This document shows, one piece after another, positions 1-6,867 of a DNA stretch of 64,000 nt. Source of the stretch: an uncultured Bulleidia sp. GTDB lineage: Bacteria; Bacillota_I; Bacilli_A; Erysipelotrichales; Erysipelotrichaceae. A model generated the notes under the pieces. It ran no database searches. It had not been told where the DNA came from and saw only the letters and a program-made list of their open reading frames with translations. Position 1 is the first letter of the stretch; each line of letters opens with the position of its first letter. Made by a program: the position numbers and the translations under genes. The stretch covers positions 1-64,000 of the forward strand of contig CAMUDN010000004.1 in the NCBI GenBank assembly GCA_947087645.1, in the 5' to 3' direction.

Positions 1-2
1 GG

Positions 3-416
3 ATAGATGAAGATGGAAAAGTCTTTATTTACTACACAATTGAAAGTATAAAAGAGCAATTTAATTGTGCGAGTGAAAAAGCAAATAAATTAATAGCTGA
101 ACTTGATATTAAATCAGGAATAGGACTGATTGAAAAGAAAAGACAAGGATTTGGAAAGCCTAATAGAATTTATGTTAAAGATTTTATGAGCATATTTAAT
201 AATATGGAATTAAAAAATCAAGAAGTTCGAAAATCGGAAAGTAACTATAACAATATTAGTAATAATGAGTTAATAAATAATGATTTTAGTAAAGGGCAAA
301 ATCCTTATGGAATATATAAAAATATATTTTTGACTGATGAAGAATATAAGGACTTAACAAATGAGTTAGGAAGCAGAAGTATGGAACAACCTCACACCAC
401 TTTACAGGACTTTTAA
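3..416 (+). pseudogene. RepA_N-type replication initiator, fragment (5' end outside window)
   Basis: The reading frame is open from the left edge, so the 5' end lies outside the window. The visible part reads like the end of the winged-helix domain of RepA_N initiators of plasmids and integrative elements, with the stretch GLIEKKRQGFGKPNRIYVK typical of that family. It then moves into a PYGIYKNIFLTDEEYKDL block like those in replisome-organiser proteins. After about base 364 the resemblance stops, and the last 15 or so codons (GSRSMEQPHTT) are the recombinase DNA read out of frame. I infer a deletion fusion inside a decayed mobile element. An ATG at 186 is in frame but is an internal methionine, not the start. 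Confidence 0.75.
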
Positions 417-670
417 TCTGTTCCGATTGTGGAGGAAAGCTAAGTTACAGAGAGCCGGCAGAACATAAAGAAAAGAAGTATGATTGTGATTATTGTTTTG
501 TATGTCAACATTATAGACACAGAAAAGGCACTTGCAGTATGCACTACATTAAAGTAAAAACAGTGAATGAAATTCTATTAAAATCAATCAAAGAAATAAC
601 CGACTTTGCAAAAGAAGATAAGCAAGAATTTCTAAAAGTGATGAATAAATTATCCGATGAAAAAAGGTAG
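365..670 (+). pseudogene. Large serine recombinase, C-terminal remnant (zinc ribbon)
   Basis: Read in the frame of base 419, the sequence gives FTGLLICSDCGGKLSY, then paired cysteines (CDYC, C, C) and GTCSMHYIK. This is the zinc beta-ribbon and following helix of Tn4451/TnpX-type large serine recombinases. The resolvase catalytic domain and the central recombinase domain are missing, and the frame stops at 668-670 before the usual C-terminal extension. It has no start codon of its own. It overlaps the out-of-frame tail of the upstream RepA fragment, so both are remnants of one element that lost its middle. Confidence 0.7.
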
Positions 671-876
671 GTAGGCTTTCTTATGTTCCCGACTAAAGAC
701 TTGCAGGTGGTTTTCTTTTAACTCCTTACTGAACACTCATTTATAATTTTTTTAATCTTTTAAAAAGAAAATAAACATAATTATACAATTATTTAACTAA
801 TTTTTTGTTTTAATTAAAAGAAAATATATAAAGAGTTTAATAGTTATAAAAGGAAATTAAATTTTTGAAATGAAAG
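671..876. other. Non-coding AT-rich gap after element remnant
   Basis: No reading frame of note on either strand. The first 60 bases may still be element DNA. The rest is very AT-rich spacer leading to the tetR promoter. No clear terminal repeats were found, so the right end of the former element cannot be placed. Confidence 0.4.
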
Positions 877-880
877 ACCA

Positions 881-910
881 TTGACAAATAATAACAATGG
901 TTTTTATAAT
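881..910 (+). promoter_or_regulatory. Sigma-A promoter of the tetR gene
   Basis: A perfect -35 (TTGACA, 881-886) is followed after 18 bases by a perfect -10 (TATAAT, 905-910). The -35 lies in an inverted repeat (ACCATTG 877-883 with CAATGGT 895-901, followed by T residues) that could also act as a terminator for readthrough from the left. The predicted transcription start falls inside the TetR operator just downstream. Confidence 0.8.
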
Positions 911-914
911 AAAT

Positions 915-927
915 TGAACATTGTTCA
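915..927. promoter_or_regulatory. TetR operator 1
   Basis: The 13-base palindrome TGAACATTGTTCA (half-site TGAACA, one-base spacer) lies 4 bases after the -10, at the likely transcription start. The same half-sites with the same spacing recur at 1523-1535. Placement over the start of the regulator's own transcript implies autorepression (inference). Confidence 0.75.
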
Positions 928-941
928 GATAGGAGGAAAAT

Positions 942-1499
942 TTGAATACTGCCATTACTTCGAAGGAAGCTATTTTAAAAAATTGTCGACTAATTGTTTC
1001 AAAACAGGGATTATCTTCTTTAAATATGCGATTAGTTGCACAAACTTGCCAAGTAGCACTAGGTGCTTTATATTATTATTTTCCTTCTAAGAATGATTTG
1101 CTTATGGCAACAATTGAAAGTGTTTGGGATGATATATTCTTTTGTCAAGATATAAAAAATATTAATTTATCTTTTATCGATTATATTAATAATTTATTTA
1201 TTAATGTTCAATCTAGAATTAAGAAATATCCACATTTTTTTACTATTCATTCCATTAGTATATCAGCTAAGAATCAAAATGAAGCACATAATATTATGCA
1301 GAAGTATTTAAATAAATTAAAACAAAATATGCTTATTTCATTACAAAATGATCATAATATAAATAGTAAATTATTTAATGAAAATTTTAAAAAAGAAGAC
1401 TTTATTGATTTTGTTTTAGATAATTTTATTTGTCTTTTAATACATAATAAACATGATTGTAATTTTCTTCTAAAAATAATGAAAAATATTTTACATTAA
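942..1499 (+). CDS. TetR/AcrR-family transcriptional regulator
   Basis: 185 residues. The N-terminal helix-turn-helix (about residues 8-52) is typical: an ARx-like first helix, then MRLVAQTCQVALGALYYYFPSKNDLL, where the GALYYYF recognition helix is the family hallmark. The C-terminal ligand and dimer domain is not assignable to a subfamily. The start is TTG at 942, chosen because AGGAGG (931-936) sits 5 bases upstream and no ATG lies before the HTH. It is followed by an operator copy and a membrane-protein operon that it most likely represses along with itself. The inducer is unknown. Confidence 0.9.
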   Translation: MNTAITSKEAILKNCRLIVSKQGLSSLNMRLVAQTCQVALGALYYYFPSKNDLLMATIESVWDDIFFCQDIKNINLSFIDYINNLFINVQSRIKKYPHFFTIHSISISAKNQNEAHNIMQKYLNKLKQNMLISLQNDHNINSKLFNENFKKEDFIDFVLDNFICLLIHNKHDCNFLLKIMKNILH

Positions 1500-1518
1500 T
1501 TTATTTTATTTTTAAATT
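1490..1518 (+). promoter_or_regulatory. Probable promoter of the membrane-protein operon
   Basis: TTTACA (1490-1495) and TAAATT (1513-1518) are separated by 17 bases. The -10 matches only 4 of 6 positions. The position just before operator 2 mirrors the layout at tetR. The -35 overlaps the last codons of tetR. Confidence 0.45.
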
Positions 1519-1522
1519 AAAT

Positions 1523-1535
1523 TGAACAATGTTCA
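1523..1535. promoter_or_regulatory. TetR operator 2
   Basis: TGAACAATGTTCA has the same half-sites and one-base spacer as the site at 915-927; only the central base differs. It lies between the tetR stop and the Shine-Dalgarno sequence of the next gene, so the regulator probably controls the downstream membrane operon. Confidence 0.75.
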
Positions 1536-1558
1536 TATTATATAACAGGAGGAATAAT

Positions 1559-2224
1559 ATGCAAGCAATTATGGAAATTATTTTTGATCTGATTTATTTA
1601 ATAATGGTTTTTTATATGGGCTTTCAAATATTGCATATATCCAAATCAAAAGTTTCTTTTTATCTTTATGGGATCATGGCACTTGTACTTGGAATAGGTG
1701 ATAGTTTTCACCTAATACCACGAATTATAGCTTTATGTACAAGTGGATTAGATAATTATGCAATGTGGCTTGGTATTGGTAAATTTATTACTTCAATAAC
1801 AATGACGATATTTTATGTTATTCTATATTATTTCTGGCGTTATCGTTATGGTCTTCATTACTGGATAGTTGATATTAGTATATGGCTTTTATCATGTGTA
1901 CGCATTATTCTTTGCTTATTTCCACAAAATAATTGGTTAAGTAATCAATCACCATTAAGTTGGAATATCTACCGCAATATACCTTTCTTATTATTAGGTC
2001 TTATAATTATTGCTCTTTTTTATGCCCAAGTTATAGCAAAAAAAGATAATGTTTTTCGTTATTTATGGCTTGCTATTTTATTTAGTTTTATTTTTTATAT
2101 TCCTGTTGTTTTGTGGGCTAATATATTTCCTAAGGTAGCTTTACTGATGATACCTAAAACTTGTGCTTATTTATGGGTTATTTGGCGGGGATATTCATAT
2201 GTTAAAAAAGGAGAAAAAAGATGA
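1559..2224 (+). CDS. Seven-TM integral membrane protein, unknown function
   Basis: 221 residues with about seven hydrophobic helices and short loops. The start is ATG 1559, because AGGAGG (1548-1553 region) lies just upstream; an in-frame ATG at 1529 would place the start inside operator 2. The second helix carries GDSFHLIPR, so a histidine, an aspartate and an arginine lie at the membrane. No transporter, enzyme or sensor family can be named from sequence alone. The stop overlaps the start of the DUF2871 gene by four bases (ATGA), so the two are translationally coupled. Confidence 0.75.
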   Translation: MQAIMEIIFDLIYLIMVFYMGFQILHISKSKVSFYLYGIMALVLGIGDSFHLIPRIIALCTSGLDNYAMWLGIGKFITSITMTIFYVILYYFWRYRYGLHYWIVDISIWLLSCVRIILCLFPQNNWLSNQSPLSWNIYRNIPFLLLGLIIIALFYAQVIAKKDNVFRYLWLAILFSFIFYIPVVLWANIFPKVALLMIPKTCAYLWVIWRGYSYVKKGEKR

Positions 2225-2637
2225 AAAAATATTTAAATTATGCTTTATTTTATGCTGTCTTAGCAATGATAGCTGGTGTTTTTTATCGTGAATTTACTAA
2301 ATTTAATAATTTTTATGCGGATACATCACTTGCTAAAGTACATACCCATTTGTTCGTCCTAGGAATGATTATTTTTTTGTTAATATCTTTATTTTTTAAA
2401 AAAGAAAAAATAGTTGCTATTAAGATGTTTAAAAGTTTTATGTATATCTATAATTTTGGTTTGCTTTTGATGAGTACAATAATGTCTATTCGTGGTATTT
2501 TACAAGTTCTCACTATATCTTTAAGTACCAATTGTAATGCTGTAATCACAGGCTTAGCTGGTATTAGCCATTTATGTGTCGGTATAGGCTTGCTATTATT
2601 ATTCTTAGTATTTAAAAAGCAAGCTAAGCAAGCATAA
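2221..2637 (+). CDS. DUF2871 family membrane protein
   Basis: 138 residues in four TM helices. The opening KKYLNYALFYAVLAMIAGVF-YREFTKF block and VHTHLFVLGM at the start of helix 2 match what I recall of DUF2871. The HTH motif followed by L-G resembles the H-x-H-L-x-x-L-G pattern in helices of haem-copper-oxidase relatives, so haem or metal binding is conceivable, but that is inference only. It is the second gene of the TetR-linked operon, overlapping the 7TM gene upstream and separated by 45 bases from the 4TM gene downstream. Confidence 0.75.
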   Translation: MKKYLNYALFYAVLAMIAGVFYREFTKFNNFYADTSLAKVHTHLFVLGMIIFLLISLFFKKEKIVAIKMFKSFMYIYNFGLLLMSTIMSIRGILQVLTISLSTNCNAVITGLAGISHLCVGIGLLLLFLVFKKQAKQA

Positions 2638-2639
2638 AT

Positions 2640-2650
2640 TATGATATAGT
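2640..2650 (+). promoter_or_regulatory. Possible internal extended -10 promoter
   Basis: TATGATATAGT contains TG at -14 and a TATAGT hexamer, like other extended -10 elements in this window. It could give the 4TM gene an unregulated start in addition to operon transcription. Confidence 0.3.
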
Positions 2651-2682
2651 AAATACATTGTAAGAAAGGATATTATGATCAT

Positions 2683-3135
2683 ATGCCTTGGTATTACATC
2701 AAGAAAAGGTTTCTTTTAAGTTTAGCTGCCATCGTATGGGCTATAGCAGGTATTAATGTTACAAGGATGGGAATCATTGCTTATATTTCTTTAACTGAAA
2801 TAAAATTATGGTATTTTCTTTTGATGTTATTAATTTTTTTTCATTTTGCAAAGTTATTTTATCATATTAGTTTACAGCATTTACAACGTATTAAATCTTA
2901 TCCGACAGTTAAAGAATTTTGGTTTTTCTTTCGCTTGCAAGATTATTTGATGATGATATTTATGATGAGTATAGGTATTTTTTTAAGACAAGCACATATT
3001 GTGACGCCTGAGTTTATTGCTGTTTTTTATAGTGGATTAGGATTAGCATTAATATTTGCTAGCATAGTATTTTTAAATATGTATTTAAGTTTTAATAATT
3101 TTGTTAAAAAGAAAGATGAAAAGATGAGATTGTGA
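2683..3135 (+). CDS. Four-TM membrane protein, unknown function
   Basis: 150 residues with four predicted helices (about 10-30, 42-62, 88-108, 112-135). The loop after helix 2 is rich in histidine and basic residues (FHFAKLFYHISLQHLQRIK). I do not recognise a named family. AAAGGA at 2665-2670 is the likely ribosome site, though 12 bases from the ATG. The last codons overlap the GTG start of the downstream methyltransferase gene, so it may be co-transcribed with a housekeeping gene. Confidence 0.65.
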   Translation: MPWYYIKKRFLLSLAAIVWAIAGINVTRMGIIAYISLTEIKLWYFLLMLLIFFHFAKLFYHISLQHLQRIKSYPTVKEFWFFFRLQDYLMMIFMMSIGIFLRQAHIVTPEFIAVFYSGLGLALIFASIVFLNMYLSFNNFVKKKDEKMRL

Positions 3136-4283
3136 TTAAAAATAATAAATTATGTCAAGTATATAGAAAATGTGGGGCATGTTCTTTTCTAGATAAACCA
3201 TATAATTGGCAAATAGCTAAAAAGCAAAAACTTTTAGTTCAATTATTTAAGGCCCATAAAATATTGCCAATTATAGAAGATCCTTTTCCATTACACTATC
3301 GTCATAAAATATATGCAACATTTGGACAAAATAAACAAGGTATTTTTTTAGGCTTATATGCTGCAAACAGTCATCTTCTTTTTCCATCCAAAGATTGTCT
3401 TATTCAGCATCAAAAAGGTAATGATATTCTTGCAACATTGACTAAATTAGCTAATGACTTTCATTTATCAATTTATCAAGAGGATAAAAGGAAAGGTCTA
3501 TTGCGACATGTTTATATTCGTATTTCGGCGAAAAATGCTAAAGTTATGCTTGTTTTAGTTATTGGTCAAAAAGAATTTATTGGTGTAAGAAATTTTATGA
3601 AAGTACTTTTAGCTAAGCATCCTGAGATTGAAACCATTATTTTAAATTATAATGATCGCCAAACATCACAAGTATTAGGGGAAAGAAATAAAGTAGTATA
3701 TGGTAAAGGTTATTTAATAGATGAAATAGATGGTCTATTGTTTCGTATTTCTGCACAATCATTTTACCAAATCAATCCTCATCAAGCCTATAAACTATAT
3801 AAAAAAGCAATTGATTTAGCAGGTTTAAAAAAAGAAATGACGGTTATAGATGCTTGTTCAGGAACAGGTACAATTTCTTTATTATTATCTCGATATGTGT
3901 CTTTAGTTATTGGGATAGAATTAAATAGACAAGCTGTTTATGATGCTAATGAAAATCGTAAATTGAATAATATTCATAATGTTCATTTTTGGCAAGGAAG
4001 AGTTGAAGAAATTATGCCTAAACAAAGAATAAAAGCTGATGTTCTTTTTCTTGATCCACCAAGAAGTGGTTTAGGACAAGACTTTATGCATTTTTTAGAT
4101 GATATGAAGATACCAAAGATAGTATATATTTCATGTAATCCACATAGTCAGGCAATTGATATGCAAGCTTTATCAGGACACTATAATATTATGGTTAGTC
4201 AAGGTGTTGATATGTTTCCCCAGACAGAAAGCATTGAAAATATTATTGTTTTACAAAGAAAATCATTTAAATATCATAAATAG
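3132..4283 (+). CDS. 23S rRNA (uracil-5-)-methyltransferase, RlmD/RumA type
   Basis: 383 residues, GTG start overlapping the previous stop. SAM-dependent methylation of a uridine in 23S rRNA is expected. Near the N-terminus CX5CX2C (C8, C14, C17) begins the Fe-S cluster set of the RumA/TrmA family. The SAM loop is DACSGTGTISLL, followed by DPPRSGLG and the catalytic-cysteine motif YISCNP. The separate TRAM domain found in many homologues is lacking, as the protein starts almost at the cluster. Whether it modifies U747, U1939 or both (RlmC/RlmD/RlmCD) cannot be told here. Confidence 0.88.
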   Translation: MIKNNKLCQVYRKCGACSFLDKPYNWQIAKKQKLLVQLFKAHKILPIIEDPFPLHYRHKIYATFGQNKQGIFLGLYAANSHLLFPSKDCLIQHQKGNDILATLTKLANDFHLSIYQEDKRKGLLRHVYIRISAKNAKVMLVLVIGQKEFIGVRNFMKVLLAKHPEIETIILNYNDRQTSQVLGERNKVVYGKGYLIDEIDGLLFRISAQSFYQINPHQAYKLYKKAIDLAGLKKEMTVIDACSGTGTISLLLSRYVSLVIGIELNRQAVYDANENRKLNNIHNVHFWQGRVEEIMPKQRIKADVLFLDPPRSGLGQDFMHFLDDMKIPKIVYISCNPHSQAIDMQALSGHYNIMVSQGVDMFPQTESIENIIVLQRKSFKYHK

Positions 4284-4306
4284 ATGATATGAATTTATAT
4301 TTTTAC

Positions 4307-4335
4307 TTGCCGAAGAACAAAAAATCATATAAAAT
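4307..4335 (+). promoter_or_regulatory. Promoter of the rimP-nusA-infB operon
   Basis: TTGCCG (4307-4312), 17 bases, TAAAAT (4330-4335). The predicted start near 4342 puts the hairpin at 4347-4368 at the very 5' end of the message. Confidence 0.6.
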
Positions 4336-4346
4336 ACTATTAGGAA

Positions 4347-4368
4347 AAGGAGTGCTTAGGCACTCCTT
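4347..4368 (+). promoter_or_regulatory. rimP leader hairpin
   Basis: A perfect 9-bp stem (AAGGAGTGC with GCACTCCTT) with a TTAG loop. It is followed by TCTATTATTATG rather than a clean T-run. Hairpins in the leader before rimP are common in Bacillota and may be a weak attenuator or a stability element. It sits between the promoter and the Shine-Dalgarno GGAGG (4382-4386). Confidence 0.6.
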
Positions 4369-4389
4369 CTATTATTATGTTGGAGGTTT

Positions 4390-4842
4390 ATGATTAATAT
4401 TGCAGAGATAACATCATTTCTTTCACCACTTTTAAAAGAGGATGGATTTAACGTTGAGGAAATTAAATGGCTTAGTAAAGAAAATGTCTTACAAGTTGTT
4501 CTTTCAAATCAATTTGGTGAAATGGATTTAGATGCATGTACTAGAGCAAGTGAAATTATTTCAAGTGCATTAGACAAAAAAGATCCGATTAAGCAAGAAT
4601 ATAATCTTGAAGTATGTTCACCAGGTGCCGAAAAGGAAATTAAAGATATCAAAACAATTGTAGATAATACTTATGTATATATTGAGTTTAAAAAAGCAGT
4701 CGATAAGTATCTGCATATTGAAGGATATTGGATAAGTGAAGAGGGAAATTATTTTTTGATTTATCATGATAAAGCTAAAAAGAAAAAGATGCAAATTGAA
4801 AGTGATAATATAGCATTTATTCGTCATGCTGTAAAAATTTAG
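4390..4842 (+). CDS. rimP: Ribosome maturation factor RimP
   Basis: 150 residues, the normal length for RimP, which assists 30S subunit maturation. The N-terminal alpha/beta domain contains MDLDACTRASEIISSALD and the LEVCSPGAEKEI segment, which corresponds to the family's LEVSSPGLDRPL. The C-terminal SH3-like barrel follows. It is the first gene of an operon with nusA, rnpM, infB and rbfA, the usual neighbours. ATG is preceded by GGAGG. Confidence 0.93.
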   Translation: MINIAEITSFLSPLLKEDGFNVEEIKWLSKENVLQVVLSNQFGEMDLDACTRASEIISSALDKKDPIKQEYNLEVCSPGAEKEIKDIKTIVDNTYVYIEFKKAVDKYLHIEGYWISEEGNYFLIYHDKAKKKKMQIESDNIAFIRHAVKI

Positions 4843-4851
4843 GAGAAAACA

Positions 4852-6579
4852 ATGAAATTAGATTATAAAAAATTAATTAGTGCATTAAGTGATGTTGAGG
4901 AACAGCGTAATATTCCACAAGAAGTTGTTTTAGAAGCTTTAAAAGAAGCAATGGCTAAAGCATATAAGAAAAATGAAGAATTACCTGATATTGATGTTGA
5001 AGCTGAAATAAATGAGCATAAAAAGACAATTGATTTATTTCAAAATTATATTGTTGTAGATGATGTTGAAGATAGTGAACTTGAAATGAGTCTTGAAGAT
5101 GCTCGCAAGATTGATAAAAAGTTTCAATTAGGTGATAAAGTTAGAAGACCGGTCGAAATAACAACGATGTCACGGGCTGCTGCTACTCTAGCTAAGAATG
5201 TAATGCGTCAAAAAATTCGCGAAGCAGAAAAACTAGCTATATATAATGAATATGTTGGTCAGCTTAATGAAATGGTATATGGAACAGTTGAATCAGTTAA
5301 AGATAAGTTTACTTTAGTAAATCTTGGTCATGCTATCGCTTTAATGCTAGCAACTGAAGAAATTCCAAATGAAAAATTACATGAAAATCAACGTATTAAA
5401 GTAATTATTAAGGAAGTCAATAAAGAAGGTAAAGGAGCTCAAGTTTTAGTTTCAAGAGCAGATGCTATGTTTGTTCGTCGCTTATTTGAAGCTGAAGTAC
5501 CAGAAATTTTTCAAGGTATTGTGGAAATTAAAGCAATTGCTCGTGATGCTGGTGAAAGAACGAAGATGGCAGTTATGACACATAATCCGGAAGTTGATCC
5601 AATAGGAGCTTGTATTGGTCAAAGAGGAATGAGAATTCAAGAAATAACTAAAGAACTGAAAGGTGAGAAGATTGATGTTGTGGAATGGAGTGATGATATT
5701 GCAACGATGGTTGAAAATGCATTGGCCCCAGCAAAAGTTGAAATGGTAGTACCAAATGAAGAAAATAATAGTTTGTTAGTTGTTGTTGACGAAGATCAAT
5801 TGTCATTAGCTATAGGTAAACGTGGTAAAAATGCTCGTTTAGCAGTTAAGTTAATTGGTCATAAAATTGATATTAAGACCCGTCAAGAATTAATCGATGC
5901 GGGATATGATTATGAATTATTGTTAGAAAAAGTTCAAAAACGGCAAGCTGAATTGCAACAAATAGCTCAAGAAAAAGCACATCAAGAAGAATTACGAGCA
6001 ATTAAAGAAGCAGATAAGAAACGTCTTGCAACATTAGAAAAATTAAAAAATGAAAATGCTGAAGAAATGGCACAAGAATTTTTCCCAGAAGAAATGCAAG
6101 AAGCAGTTGATGATAATTTAGTTGAAGAAGTTGTTCATGTCGATGAAGAAAATGAAGAAAATGAAGAATTTATAAATGCAAAAGTAGAAAATAAAAAGGA
6201 AAATATTGAAGAAGAGAAGGAAGAAGAAGTGAAACCAGTAGAGCAAAAGAAATCATCCAAGCATGCTAACCTTGAAGAGTTAGCAAGTAAAGCAACTTAT
6301 GTTTCTGTTTTTGAAAAATTAGTTGATAATAAGACAAACAAACCAGAACAGAAAAAGAAATGGAATAAGAAGAAAAATGATGAGGAAGAAATTCGCATTA
6401 ATAATAAAGAATTAGAAGAACAAGTTAAGAAAAAGTTAGCTTCAAAAGCAACAACGCCAATTTATACAGAAGAAGAATTGGCAGAGATTGAAGCTGCTCA
6501 ACAAGCTGAAGAAGAAAAAGAATATGACTTTGATTATGATGAATATGAAGATTATTACGATGAGGAGGATGACAAATAG
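4852..6579 (+). CDS. nusA: Transcription termination/antitermination factor NusA, long acidic tail
   Basis: 575 residues. The order is N-terminal RNA-polymerase-binding domain (about 1-130), S1 domain (about 135-200), then two KH domains (GACIGQRGMRIQEI and SLAIGKRGKNARLA). About 220 residues beyond the usual end of Bacillota NusA (near 370) form a charged, coiled-coil-like and finally strongly acidic tail ending in D/E/Y repeats. The tail is in frame and uninterrupted. Its role is unknown; it could contact basic partners such as ribosomal proteins or RNA polymerase (inference). Confidence 0.95.
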   Translation: MKLDYKKLISALSDVEEQRNIPQEVVLEALKEAMAKAYKKNEELPDIDVEAEINEHKKTIDLFQNYIVVDDVEDSELEMSLEDARKIDKKFQLGDKVRRPVEITTMSRAAATLAKNVMRQKIREAEKLAIYNEYVGQLNEMVYGTVESVKDKFTLVNLGHAIALMLATEEIPNEKLHENQRIKVIIKEVNKEGKGAQVLVSRADAMFVRRLFEAEVPEIFQGIVEIKAIARDAGERTKMAVMTHNPEVDPIGACIGQRGMRIQEITKELKGEKIDVVEWSDDIATMVENALAPAKVEMVVPNEENNSLLVVVDEDQLSLAIGKRGKNARLAVKLIGHKIDIKTRQELIDAGYDYELLLEKVQKRQAELQQIAQEKAHQEELRAIKEADKKRLATLEKLKNENAEEMAQEFFPEEMQEAVDDNLVEEVVHVDEENEENEEFINAKVENKKENIEEEKEEEVKPVEQKKSSKHANLEELASKATYVSVFEKLVDNKTNKPEQKKKWNKKKNDEEEIRINNKELEEQVKKKLASKATTPIYTEEELAEIEAAQQAEEEKEYDFDYDEYEDYYDEEDDK

Positions 6580-6581
6580 TC

Positions 6582-6839
6582 ATGAAGAAGAAAGTTCCTT
6601 TACGCAAATGTGTTGTTTCTGGTGAACAATTGCCAAAACAGGAATTATTGCGGATTGTTCGTAATAAAGAAGGAATAATTGAAGTTGATTTAAGTGGACG
6701 GGCCAATGGTCATGGTGCTTATTTGAAGAAAGATAAAGAAGTTGTTGCCTTAGCAAAGAAAAATAAAGCATTAGAACGTGCTTTTAAAACAAAGATAGAG
6801 GATAAAGTCTATGAGGATATTTTGCAAGCAATAGAATAA
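6582..6839 (+). CDS. rnpM: YlxR-family RNA-binding protein (RnpM)
   Basis: 85 residues. It starts with KKKVPLRKCVVSGEQLPKQEL and continues with the Asp-Leu-Ser-Gly-Arg-Ala-Asn-Gly-His-Gly-Ala-Tyr block of the YlxR family, whose Bacillus member binds RNase P RNA. It lies 2 bases after nusA. In Bacillus ylxQ (an L7Ae-like gene) follows, but here infB comes next with no gene between. Confidence 0.9.
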   Translation: MKKKVPLRKCVVSGEQLPKQELLRIVRNKEGIIEVDLSGRANGHGAYLKKDKEVVALAKKNKALERAFKTKIEDKVYEDILQAIE

Positions 6840-6867
6840 ATAAATTTAAGATAGAAAGAGAGGGTTT

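Noticed and set aside
881..1090. Forward reading frame of 69 codons starting before tetR
   Set aside because: It runs out of frame with the TetR protein over its promoter and operator; composition is that of a shadow frame and it has no ribosome site.
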